The notes under the pieces were generated by a model. The model worked only from the letters and a program-made list of their open reading frames with translations. It was not told the origin of the DNA and did not search any database. Source: an uncultured Paracoccaceae bacterium (lineage in GTDB: Bacteria; Pseudomonadota; Alphaproteobacteria; Rhodobacterales; Rhodobacteraceae). Taken from it: a DNA stretch of 64,000 bases. Where the stretch lies: NCBI GenBank assembly GCA_947500825.1, contig CANMTR010000008.1:62001-126000 (forward strand), given 5' to 3'. The position numbers and the translations under genes are program-made. Positions 54,752-64,000 of this stretch are shown one piece after another (the stretch's first letter is position 1; every line of letters starts with the position of its first letter).

Positions 54752-56560
54752 TCAGCGGCCCACGGCGTAGGCCTGCATCAGGCGGGGCGTGGCCGCGGCC
54801 GTCAGGCCGCCGTCGGGCGCGCGCCGGGCGGCCGTCAGGCGCCCGACGGTCCAGGGCCCGGCCTCCGTCACGCGGTGGCCGCGCGCGCGCAACGACGCGA
54901 TGCACGCCTCGCCCACGCCGGGCTCGATCATCATCTCGCCGGGCTTCACCGCGCGGGGATAGAACGACCCCTGGAAGTGCATGGTGTGGAACAGGGGCGC
55001 GTCCATCCCCTCCTGCAGCCCCAAGCCGTGGTGGACGTAGCGCAGGAACCACACGAGCTGCCACTGGTCCTGTTGGTCGCCGCCGGGGGTGCCGAAGACG
55101 AGGCGGGTGCCGTCGGCGTGCGTGGCCAGCGTCGGGGTGAGGGTGGTGCGGGGCCGGCGGCCCGGCGCGAGGGAGGTGGGCAGCCCCTCCTCCAGCCAGA
55201 ACATCTGGGCGCGGGAGTTGAGCGGGAAGCCGAGGCCGGGGACGACCGGGTTCGATTGCAGCCAGCCGCCCGAGGGGGTGGCCGCGACGCAGTTGCCCCA
55301 CCGGTCGATCACGTCGAGATGGACGGTGTCGCCGCGCCGCTCGGTCAGGTGGGCCATGGTCGGCTCCTGCGCGGCGATGCCCGAGACCCCGAAGTCGTGC
55401 GCGGCACGGGCGACATAGGCGTCGGCCTGGTGCTCGAAGCCGGGCACCCGGCCCGGGCGCTGCTCCAGCGAGGCCTCCGCCCCGATCAGGGCGGCGCGCT
55501 CGGCGTTGTAGGCGTCCGACAGGAGGTGCTCCATGGGCACGTCCGAATGGGCGGGGTCGCCGTAATAGGCCTCCCTGTCGGCGTAGGAGAGCTTCATCGC
55601 CTCGATCACGGTGTGGACGAAGTCGGCCCCCATCGGGTCCATCGACGCGAGGTCGACATGCTTCAGGATCGCGAGGGACTGCAGCAGGACGGGCCCCTGG
55701 CCCCATGGGCCGGTCTTGTTCAGGGTCCAACCGTGGTAGTCGTAGGTGAGCGGGGGCTCGATGCCTGCGCGCCATCCGGCCATGTCGGCGCGGCTGAGCA
55801 CGCCGCGGTTGCGCTGGCCCGATCCGTCGTGAACCTCGGCCGTCTCGAGGAACTCCGCGACGGCGTCCGCCACGAAGCCCTCGGCCCATTCGGTGCGCGC
55901 CGCGTCGATCTGGGCCGTGCGGTCGTCGCCCGCGGCCTCGCCGGCCTCCACCAGGCGCTCGTAGGTGCGCGCGAGGTCGGGGTTGCGAAAGAGGGCGTGG
56001 GCCTGGGGCAGCTCGCCTCCGGGCGTCCAGACCGCGGCCGAGGAGGGCCATTCGGCGGCCAGGTACTCGGCCAGCCCGGCGATGGCGTCGGCCACGCGCG
56101 GCAGCATCGGGTGGCCGTCGCGGGCATAGGCGATGGTGGGGGCGACCACGTCGCGCAAGGGCAGGATGCCGTGGTTGCGCAGCATCAGCATCCAGCCGTC
56201 GAAGGCGCCCGGCACGACCGTGGAGAGAAGCCCCGAGCCGGGGATCAGCGCGAGGCCCTGCGCGCGGTAGTGCTCGATCGTGGCGGCGGCGGGGGCGGGC
56301 CCCTGGGCGGCGAGGACGCCGTCGCCCTTTTCCACGTCGTGGAACACCGCCGGCAGGTCGCCCGCGGGGCCGTTCAGGTGCGGCTCCAGCACCTGCAGGA
56401 CGAGGCCGGTGGCCACGGCCGCGTCGAAGGCGTTGCCGCCCCGCTCCAGCATCGACATGCCCACGGAGGAGGCGATCCAGTGGGTCGAGGTGACGGTGCC
56501 GAAGGTGCCGCGGATGTCGGGACGGGTGGTGAAGTCGGTCATTGTGCCTCGGGTTGTCAT
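54752..56560 (-). CDS. ggt: Gamma-glutamyltransferase family protein, cytoplasmic type
   Basis: A 602-residue Ntn hydrolase precursor. MLERGGNAFDAAVATGLVL and NGPAGDLPAVFHD are early landmarks; self-cleavage is expected before Thr412 (GDTVHLDVIDRWGN), giving a small subunit of 191 residues with SGGW and GFPLNSRAQMFW, PRTTLTPTLA and FGTPGGDQQDQWQL. There is no signal peptide, unlike periplasmic Ggt, so it would act on imported peptides. The start at 56560 overlaps the dppC-like stop (ATGA); an ATG at 56542 is also possible. It removes gamma-glutamyl groups from glutathione-like compounds or transfers them. Confidence 0.92.
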   Translation of the reverse strand: MTTRGTMTDFTTRPDIRGTFGTVTSTHWIASSVGMSMLERGGNAFDAAVATGLVLQVLEPHLNGPAGDLPAVFHDVEKGDGVLAAQGPAPAAATIEHYRAQGLALIPGSGLLSTVVPGAFDGWMLMLRNHGILPLRDVVAPTIAYARDGHPMLPRVADAIAGLAEYLAAEWPSSAAVWTPGGELPQAHALFRNPDLARTYERLVEAGEAAGDDRTAQIDAARTEWAEGFVADAVAEFLETAEVHDGSGQRNRGVLSRADMAGWRAGIEPPLTYDYHGWTLNKTGPWGQGPVLLQSLAILKHVDLASMDPMGADFVHTVIEAMKLSYADREAYYGDPAHSDVPMEHLLSDAYNAERAALIGAEASLEQRPGRVPGFEHQADAYVARAAHDFGVSGIAAQEPTMAHLTERRGDTVHLDVIDRWGNCVAATPSGGWLQSNPVVPGLGFPLNSRAQMFWLEEGLPTSLAPGRRPRTTLTPTLATHADGTRLVFGTPGGDQQDQWQLVWFLRYVHHGLGLQEGMDAPLFHTMHFQGSFYPRAVKPGEMMIEPGVGEACIASLRARGHRVTEAGPWTVGRLTAARRAPDGGLTAAATPRLMQAYAVGR

Positions 56561-57459
56561 TGTTCGCGGGGATCGAGCGCGTCGCGCAGACCGTCGCCCA
56601 GGAGGTTGAAGCCCAGCACCACGAGGAAGATCGCGACGCCCGGCCAGAGCGCCATCCACGGCGCCTGGTTGAGGAAGTTCTTGGCGGTGTTGAGCATAGA
56701 GCCCCAGGAGGGGGCTGGGGGCTGCTGGCCCAGGCCGAGGAACGACAGCGACGCCTCGGCGATGATCGCTGTGGCGATGGTCAGCGTGGCCTGCACCAGC
56801 ACGGGCGGCAGGATGTTGGGCAGGATGTAGCGGGCCAGGATCTTGCGCGTGGGCAGGCCGATGACGCGGGCGCTGTCGACGTAGTCCTCGGCGGCCACCG
56901 ACAGGACCTGGCCGCGCGTCAGGCGCACGAAGAGGGGGGTGGCGGAGATGCCGATGGCGATCATGGCGTTGGTCAGGGACGGCCCCAGGAAGGCGGCGAG
57001 CGCGATCGCCAGGATCAGGAAGGGCGCGGCCAGAAGCGCCTCGGTGCAGCGCGAGATGACCGCGTCGGTCCAGCCGCCGAAATAGCCCGCCGCGATCCCC
57101 AGGGGGACGCCCATGAGCACGGCGATGACCACCGACACGACGCCCGCGAGGAGCGAAGCCTGGGCCCCCCAGACCATGCGCGAGAGCACGTCGCGCCCGA
57201 TCTCGTCGGTGCCCAGGAGGTGGGTGGACGAGGGCGCCTGGCGCACCGCGGCCCAGTCGGTCGCGGCGGGGTCGGGGATGGGAAGGACCGGGGCCAGGAG
57301 CGCCATGGCGACGAAGAACGTGACCAGGATGCCGCCCAGCATGGCCGAACGGTGGCCGCGGAACTTCTTCCAGACCCGGTTCTCGGGCTTGCGGTCGAGA
57401 ACCGGGTCGTTGGCGCTCTCGGCGTCGATGGTGGTCGGGGTGGCGGCCTGCGGCATCAT
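56557..57459 (-). CDS. Peptide-type ABC transporter permease DppC
   Basis: A 300-residue inner-membrane permease. After a soluble start (about 45 residues, DRKPENRVWKKFRGHRSAMLGG) come six hydrophobic segments; HLLGTDEIGRDVLSRMVWGA is the DppC/OppC hallmark, and EDYVDSARVIGLPTRKILARYILPN is the EAA loop that docks the ATPase. AEASLSFLGLGQQPPAPSWG follows. The start overlaps dppB and the stop overlaps the GGT gene. Confidence 0.93.
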   Translation of the reverse strand: MMPQAATPTTIDAESANDPVLDRKPENRVWKKFRGHRSAMLGGILVTFFVAMALLAPVLPIPDPAATDWAAVRQAPSSTHLLGTDEIGRDVLSRMVWGAQASLLAGVVSVVIAVLMGVPLGIAAGYFGGWTDAVISRCTEALLAAPFLILAIALAAFLGPSLTNAMIAIGISATPLFVRLTRGQVLSVAAEDYVDSARVIGLPTRKILARYILPNILPPVLVQATLTIATAIIAEASLSFLGLGQQPPAPSWGSMLNTAKNFLNQAPWMALWPGVAIFLVVLGFNLLGDGLRDALDPREQ

Positions 57460-58400
57460 TGCCCCCTGAGACGCGGGTTGAGAAGGACGTAGGCCACGTC
57501 GGCGAGCAGGTTCATGATGATGAAGCCCACGGCCGTGACCAGCACGATGCCCTGCACCACCGCGTAGTCGCGGGTGAAGACGGCATCGACGATCAGCTTG
57601 CCGAAGCCCGGCACGGTGAAGATCTGCTCGGTCAGCACGGCCCCGGCGATGAGCTCGCCGAAGAGGAGTGCCGAGAGCGTGACGATGGGGGTGAGCGCGT
57701 TGCGGAAGGCGTGGCGCAGGATCACGCGCCGCTCGCTCAGGCCCTTGGCCCGCGCGGTGCGCACGTAGTCGGAGGTCAGCACCGAGAGCATCGCGGAGCG
57801 GGTATGGCGCATGAGGGTGGCCGCGAGCGCGGTGCCCAGCACGAAGGCGGGCATGAGCATCACCTGGATGGAGCGCAGCGGGTCCTCGCCGAAGGGGACG
57901 TAGCCGCTGGCGGGCAGGAGCTGCCATTTCACGGACACGAGCAGGATCAGCATGATGCCGAGCCAGAAGTTGGGGATCGACAGGCCCGACAGCGCCACCA
58001 CGTTGGCCACGTAGTCGGTGAGCGTGCCCTTGCGGATCGCCGACAGGATGCCCGCCGGGATGCCGATGACGAGGGCGAAGATCATCGCCATGGTGGCGAG
58101 CTGGATCGTGACGGGGAGCTTCTGGCCGATGAGCTCCAGCACCGGCTGGTTGGTCCTGAGCGAGATCCCCAGATCGCCGGTGAGCGCGTTGCCGACCCAA
58201 GTGACATACTGCACCGGGATCGGGTCGTTCAGGCGGTACTTCTCGCGCAGGAACTCGATGGTGGCGGGGTCGCGCTCCTCCCCGGCCATGGCCAGGATCG
58301 GGTCGCCCGGCAGAAGCTTCTGCAGGGTGAAGACAAAGACCGAGATCAGCAGGATCGTCGGGATCGCGATCAGCAGGCGGCGCAGGATGAAGGAGAGCAT
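57456..58400 (-). CDS. Peptide-type ABC transporter permease DppB
   Basis: A 314-residue permease with six hydrophobic segments. MLSFILRRLLIAIPTILLIS at the N-terminus, LREKYRLNDPIPVQYVTWVG and the EAA loop SDYVRTARAKGLSERRVILRHAFRN are typical of DppB/OppB. It forms the channel with DppC. It follows the TTG-started binding protein after a hairpin and overlaps dppC by four bases. Confidence 0.93.
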   Translation of the reverse strand: MLSFILRRLLIAIPTILLISVFVFTLQKLLPGDPILAMAGEERDPATIEFLREKYRLNDPIPVQYVTWVGNALTGDLGISLRTNQPVLELIGQKLPVTIQLATMAMIFALVIGIPAGILSAIRKGTLTDYVANVVALSGLSIPNFWLGIMLILLVSVKWQLLPASGYVPFGEDPLRSIQVMLMPAFVLGTALAATLMRHTRSAMLSVLTSDYVRTARAKGLSERRVILRHAFRNALTPIVTLSALLFGELIAGAVLTEQIFTVPGFGKLIVDAVFTRDYAVVQGIVLVTAVGFIIMNLLADVAYVLLNPRLRGQ

Positions 58401-58428
58401 GGGGGCGGTGTCCTCGGGTCGTCGGGCG

Positions 58429-58460
58429 GCCCGTCCCCCGCCGGTGCGCGGGGAACGGGC
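58429..58460 (-). other. Intercistronic hairpin between binding protein and permease genes
   Basis: GCCCGTCCCC (58429-58438) pairs with GGGG-A-ACGGGC (58450-58460), a 10-bp stem with one bulged base and an 11-base loop. It lies just after the binding-protein stop and before dppB. Such stems usually keep binding-protein mRNA more abundant than permease mRNA; here that is inferred. Confidence 0.45.
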
Positions 58461-58467
58461 GGGGGCG

Positions 58468-59982
58468 TCACTCGGCCAGGCGCACGCCTTCGAGGCGCAT
58501 CATGCCGTCGGGATAGGCGGTGAAGCCCTCGACGCCTTCGGCGAGCCCGGTCAGCCAGGTCTGGTGATAGAGGTACATGATCGGCAGGTCCTCGTTCAGG
58601 ATCGCGCGGGCCTCGTCGTAGAGTTCCTTGCGCTCGGCGTCGTCCGAGACGGTGCGGGCCTCGTTCAGGAGCCTGTCGACCTCCTCGTTGGAGTAGCCCG
58701 AGTCGTTGATGCCGCCCTCGGTGGTCAGGAACTGGTGGATGTTGCCGTCGGGGTCGATCCGGCCCGACCAGCCCACCTGGCTGCCGGTGAAGGCGCCGGC
58801 GCTCTGGTCCTGGAGCATGGAGGCGAACTCCTTGGAGGTGATCGAGACCCGGATGCCCGCCTCGGACGCCATGGACTGGACGACCTGCATGACCTGGAGG
58901 TTCTCGGGGCGGTTGGGGACCTGCACCTCGAGGTCGATGCCGTCGGGGTAGCCGGCCTCCTCCAGGAGGGCGCGGGCGGCCTCCACGTCGCGCTCGGGCA
59001 CGGGGAAATCCTCGTCGTACCACGGCGAGGTGGGCGGGAAGGGCTGGTTGCCGCCGCGGTAGACGCCGTTGAAGACAACGTCGTTGATGATCCCGCGGCC
59101 CACGGCGAGGCTCAGCGCCCGACGCAGGCGGGCGTCGTTGCCCCAGGGGTTGTCGCCGCGCTCGCCGTTGTCGACGTTGAACGTGATCCCCTGGTAGCCG
59201 AGAGACACCGCCTCCTCGACGGTGATGCCGCCGCCGCCGCCCTGGACCTGGGCCAGATCGGTGGCGCCGAGGCGGTCGATGATGTCGAGGTCGCCCGATT
59301 GCAGGTTGGCGAGGCGCACGGTGGTGTCGGGGATGGGCAGGTAGGTGACGCTGTCGAGGTGGATCTCGTCGGCGTTCCAGTAGTCGTCGAAGGCCTCGAG
59401 CACGATGCGGTCCTGGGCCACGCGCTCGGCGAAGCTGAACGGACCCGAACAGACCGGGTTCGACCCGAAATCGGCGCCGGCCTCGTCGGCCGCGTCGGGG
59501 GAGATCATCATGCCTGCGCGGTCGGCGAGCTGCGCCAGCACGGTCACGTCGGGCTGGCCCAGGTCGAGGCGGATCTGGTGGTCGCCCAGGACCTCGACGT
59601 TCTCGATCGACGACAGCTCGGACTTGCGGCGGCTCTCCTCCAGCGTCTGGGAGCGCTCGATGTTGCGCGCCACGGCCTCGGCGTCGAAGGGGGTGCCGTC
59701 GTGGAAGGTGACGCCCTCGCGCAGGGTCAGGGTGAGCGCGGTGTTGTCGTCGTTGAAGGACCAGTCGGTGGCGAGCTGGGGCACGATCTCCAGCTCGGGG
59801 GTGATGTCCACGAGCTTGTCGCACAGGGAGGCATAGACGATCCGGCCCACGAAGGTGCGCGACTGGTCGGGGTCGAGCACGTCGGCGTCCGAGGCCAGGC
59901 CGATGCGCAGGTCCTGGGCCTGGGCGCCGAGGGCGGTGGCGCCAAGGAGGGCGGCGGCGAGGGGGAGGCGGGAGAGGGTCAA
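58468..59982 (-). CDS. Peptide ABC transporter substrate-binding protein (family 5), copy 1, TTG start
   Basis: A 504-residue periplasmic binding protein of the DppA/OppA family. The start is TTG, with AGGAG seven bases upstream, giving the same first residues (M-TLSRLPLAAALL) and signal peptide as its neighbour. Family segments are [47 protein letters not shown] and [20 protein letters not shown]. It is clearly a tandem duplicate of the next gene upstream; well over half of residues match by eye. The weak start codon may lower its level relative to copy 2. GGT downstream suggests gamma-glutamyl peptides as ligands. Confidence 0.93.
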   Translation of the reverse strand: MTLSRLPLAAALLGATALGAQAQDLRIGLASDADVLDPDQSRTFVGRIVYASLCDKLVDITPELEIVPQLATDWSFNDDNTALTLTLREGVTFHDGTPFDAEAVARNIERSQTLEESRRKSELSSIENVEVLGDHQIRLDLGQPDVTVLAQLADRAGMMISPDAADEAGADFGSNPVCSGPFSFAERVAQDRIVLEAFDDYWNADEIHLDSVTYLPIPDTTVRLANLQSGDLDIIDRLGATDLAQVQGGGGGITVEEAVSLGYQGITFNVDNGERGDNPWGNDARLRRALSLAVGRGIINDVVFNGVYRGGNQPFPPTSPWYDEDFPVPERDVEAARALLEEAGYPDGIDLEVQVPNRPENLQVMQVVQSMASEAGIRVSITSKEFASMLQDQSAGAFTGSQVGWSGRIDPDGNIHQFLTTEGGINDSGYSNEEVDRLLNEARTVSDDAERKELYDEARAILNEDLPIMYLYHQTWLTGLAEGVEGFTAYPDGMMRLEGVRLAE

Positions 59983-60040
59983 GGTCGGTCTCCTGTCGGG
60001 GGATAGGGGGCCGCTTGCGTCGCGGCTCTTGGGGCGGGTG

Positions 60041-61554
60041 TCAGCCGTCGCTGCGGCGGACGCCTTCGAGGCGGATGATCCCGTCGGGGTAGGGGGTGAA
60101 GCCCTCGATGTCGTCGTCGAGCGCGTAGACCCAGTTGCGGTGATAGAGGTAGAGGATCGGCAGCTCGGCGTTGGCCACGTCCTGCACGGCGTCGTAGATC
60201 TCCTTGCGCGCGGCGGGATCGGTGGCGGCGCGGGCCTCGGCGAGCTGCGTGTCGATCTCCGCGCTGCCGAAGCCCGAGTCGTTCAGGCCCCCCTCGCTGT
60301 GGAGGAAGGTGGCGAGGTTGCCGTCGGGGTCGATGCGGCCCGACCAGCCGATCTGGCTGGCCTCGAAGGCGCCGCGGGCCTGGTCCGCGAGGAGGGTGGC
60401 GAACTCCTTGGAGACGAGCTCGATCTCGATGCCCGCCTCGGCGGCCATGGATTGCACGACCTGCATGACGCGGCCCGCCTCGGTGCTGTTGGGGACCTGC
60501 ACCTCGAGCGGCAGCCCGTCGGGATGGCCGGCCTCGGCCAGGAGGGCGCGGGCGGCCTCCACGTCGCGGTCGGGGACGGGCCAGTCGGCGTCGAACCACG
60601 GGCTGTCCGGCGCGAAGGGCTGGATCGCGGGGGCGAAGACGCCGTCGAAGACGACCTGGTTCAGCGCGTCGCGGTCGATGGAGAGGTTGAGGGCCTGTCG
60701 AAGGCGCGGGTCGTCGGCCCAAGGGTTGTCCTCGGCGCCGGGGCCGTTGGCGAGGTTGAAGGTGATCCCCTGGTAGCCCAGGGGCGTCACCGTCTCGACC
60801 GAGATGCCGGGCGCGGCGCGGGCCTGGCCCAGATCGGTGGCGGCCAGGCGCTCGATCATGTCCACGTCGCCCGATTGCAGGTTGGCGAGGCGCACGGTGG
60901 TGTCGGGGATGGGCAGGTAGGTGACGGTGTCGAAATGGATCGCGTCCGCGTTCCAGTAGTCGTCGAACCGGGTGAGGGTGATGCGGTCCTGCGCCACGCG
61001 GCTGTCGAAGGCGAAGGGGCCGGAGCAGACGGGGTCGCGGCCGAACTCCTCCCCGGCGGCACGGGCCGCGGTGGGGGAGATCATCATCCCCGCCCGGTCG
61101 GTGAACTGCGCCAGGAGGGCCGCGTCGGGGGTGGAGAGGTGGAGGCGCAGCGTGGCGGGGTCCACGACCTCGACCCTTTGAATTGTCTCGATCTCGGTCT
61201 TGCGCTGGCTCACGTCGAGGGTCTGCGACCGCTCGATGTTCCATTTCGCCGCCTCGGCGTCGAAGGGGGTGCCGTCGTGGAAGGTGACGCCCTCGCGCAG
61301 ATCCATGGTGAGCGTGCGGCCGTCGTCCGACCACGACCAGCCGGTGGCGAGCTGGGGCACGATCTCCAGCTCGGGGGTGATGTCCACCAGCTTGTCGCAG
61401 AGCGCGGCCAGCACGACGCGGCCCACGAAAGAGCGGTTGGGGTCGGGGTCGAGGGTGTCGGGGTCCGACTGCAGGGCGATGCGCAGCTCCTGCGCCGGGG
61501 CGGCCAGGGCGCTGGCCGCGAGGAGCGCGGCGGCGAGGGAGAGGCGGGAAAGGG

Positions 61555-61558
<4 letters not shown>
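60041..61558 (-). CDS. Peptide ABC transporter substrate-binding protein (family 5), copy 2
   Basis: A 505-residue paralog of the following gene, with ATG start and signal peptide [23 protein letters not shown]. It shares long identical stretches with copy 1 ([54 protein letters not shown]) but differs across the ligand-facing middle and C-terminal parts (such as RRSDG at the end). The start overlaps the stop of the dppF-type gene (ATGA). Two binding proteins on one permease would widen the range of peptides taken up. Confidence 0.93.
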
Positions 61559-63686
<2,128 letters not shown>

Positions 63687-63701
63687 TCTTGGATTGGTTG
63701 C

Positions 63702-63730
63702 AGACTTCACGTTCCCGCGTGGCCTGTCAA
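63702..63730 (-). promoter_or_regulatory. Candidate promoter of the peptide/GGT operon
   Basis: On the minus strand a consensus -35 TTGACA (63730-63725) is followed after 17 bases by AAGTCT (63707-63702), a poor -10. It would start RNA near 63695, about ten bases before the dppD ATG, giving a very short leader inside the inverted repeat. The -35 box is perfect but the -10 is weak. Confidence 0.4.
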
Positions 63731-63957
63731 CACGGGGCGTGGCGGGGGTGCGCCTGCGCCGTCTGGCGGGGTGCGGATGCCCGAAATTTGGGCGAATACG
63801 GCCAGATCCTGCGCGGTAACGGGTCAGCCTCCGCCCTCGTCCCCGGGCCGGCAAGGCTGGCAACCGTCACGGGGAGCGCGGCGGCATCCGGGGCGGAGGG
63901 ATTAATTGGTTGGGACGGAGGGGGTCTCGCCGGCCCCCGATCCGCCCCGTGAGGGAC

Positions 63958-64000
63958 CTACCCGGCGACCGTGACGAGGACCTTTCCCATCACGCCGCGC
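63958..64000 (-). CDS. C-terminal end of a probable MDR-family zinc/quinone oxidoreductase (partial)
   Basis: Only the last 13 codons are in the window: RGVMGKVLVTVAG followed by TAG. A GKVLVTV-type ending is usual for medium-chain quinone oxidoreductases and alcohol dehydrogenases. The rest lies beyond the window, so the family call is tentative. Confidence 0.4.
   Translation of the reverse strand, partial: RGVMGKVLVTVAG

Overview
The window is very GC-rich chromosomal DNA (about 70% by eye) that reads like an alphaproteobacterium of the Rhodobacteraceae (Roseobacter-type). Reasons: a TakP-type alpha-keto acid TRAP binding protein, a TAXI TRAP system with a UspA protein, an ectABC-ask operon with a MarR-type EctR, a soxBDAG sarcosine oxidase operon with serine dehydratase, and a Rhodobacter-style xdhABC operon. 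Ectoine synthesis and many osmolyte or amino-acid uptake systems suggest a marine or halotolerant heterotroph. I saw no rRNA, tRNA, CRISPR array, integrase or intact insertion sequence.

Layout. 1-5.1 kb: TAXI-TRAP operon on the minus strand (binding protein, fused permease, UspA, class III aminotransferase running off the window). 5.3-7.7 kb: one 797-residue protein joining a holin-like membrane module to a lytic transglycosylase, a peptidoglycan-binding domain and a C-terminal SAGC-motif domain. 7.8-11.5 kb: takP facing away from takQM; TakM carries an odd FNFG-repeat tail. 11.6-13.8 kb: UDP-sugar epimerase and glycerate 2-kinase. 13.9-18.3 kb: ectABC-ask and divergent ectR. 18.3-22.8 kb: livJHMGF. 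22.9-24.7 kb: glutathionylspermidine-synthase-like/DUF1190 pair. 24.7-27.6 kb: a decayed sugar ABC transporter locus (binding protein, permeases and ATPase all broken, ROK regulator truncated) with one intact kinase. 27.6-35.3 kb: GlxA-type regulator, soxBDAG and sdaA. 35.6-39.8 kb: EEP-fold protein, DMT transporter, LysR regulator, M20 amidohydrolase. 39.8-47.3 kb: purine operon xdhA-xdhB-xdhC-permease-guaD. 47.7-52.3 kb: acyl-CoA dehydrogenase, SDR, nitronate monooxygenase, frameshifted IclR regulator, YceI. 52.5-63.7 kb: a ten-gene minus-strand operon: oligopeptide-type ABC transporter with two tandem binding proteins, gamma-glutamyltransferase, DUF1028 protein, TauE-type exporter and GntR regulator. 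The last 43 bases hold the end of a probable MDR-family oxidoreductase.

How it fits together. Sarcosine is oxidised to glycine by SoxBDAG, and SdaA would turn the derived serine into pyruvate. Guanine is deaminated to xanthine and oxidised to urate by Xdh. The ten-gene operon looks like an import-and-cleave route for gamma-glutamyl compounds, possibly glutathione-like, with cytoplasmic hydrolysis and an anion exporter; the substrate is inferred. The most noteworthy items are the holin-transglycosylase fusion, the double Ntn-hydrolase peptide operon with a 12-bp inverted repeat around its first start codon, the FNFG tail on TakM, and the dying sugar ABC locus. Several perfect palindromes in divergent promoter regions are candidate operators.
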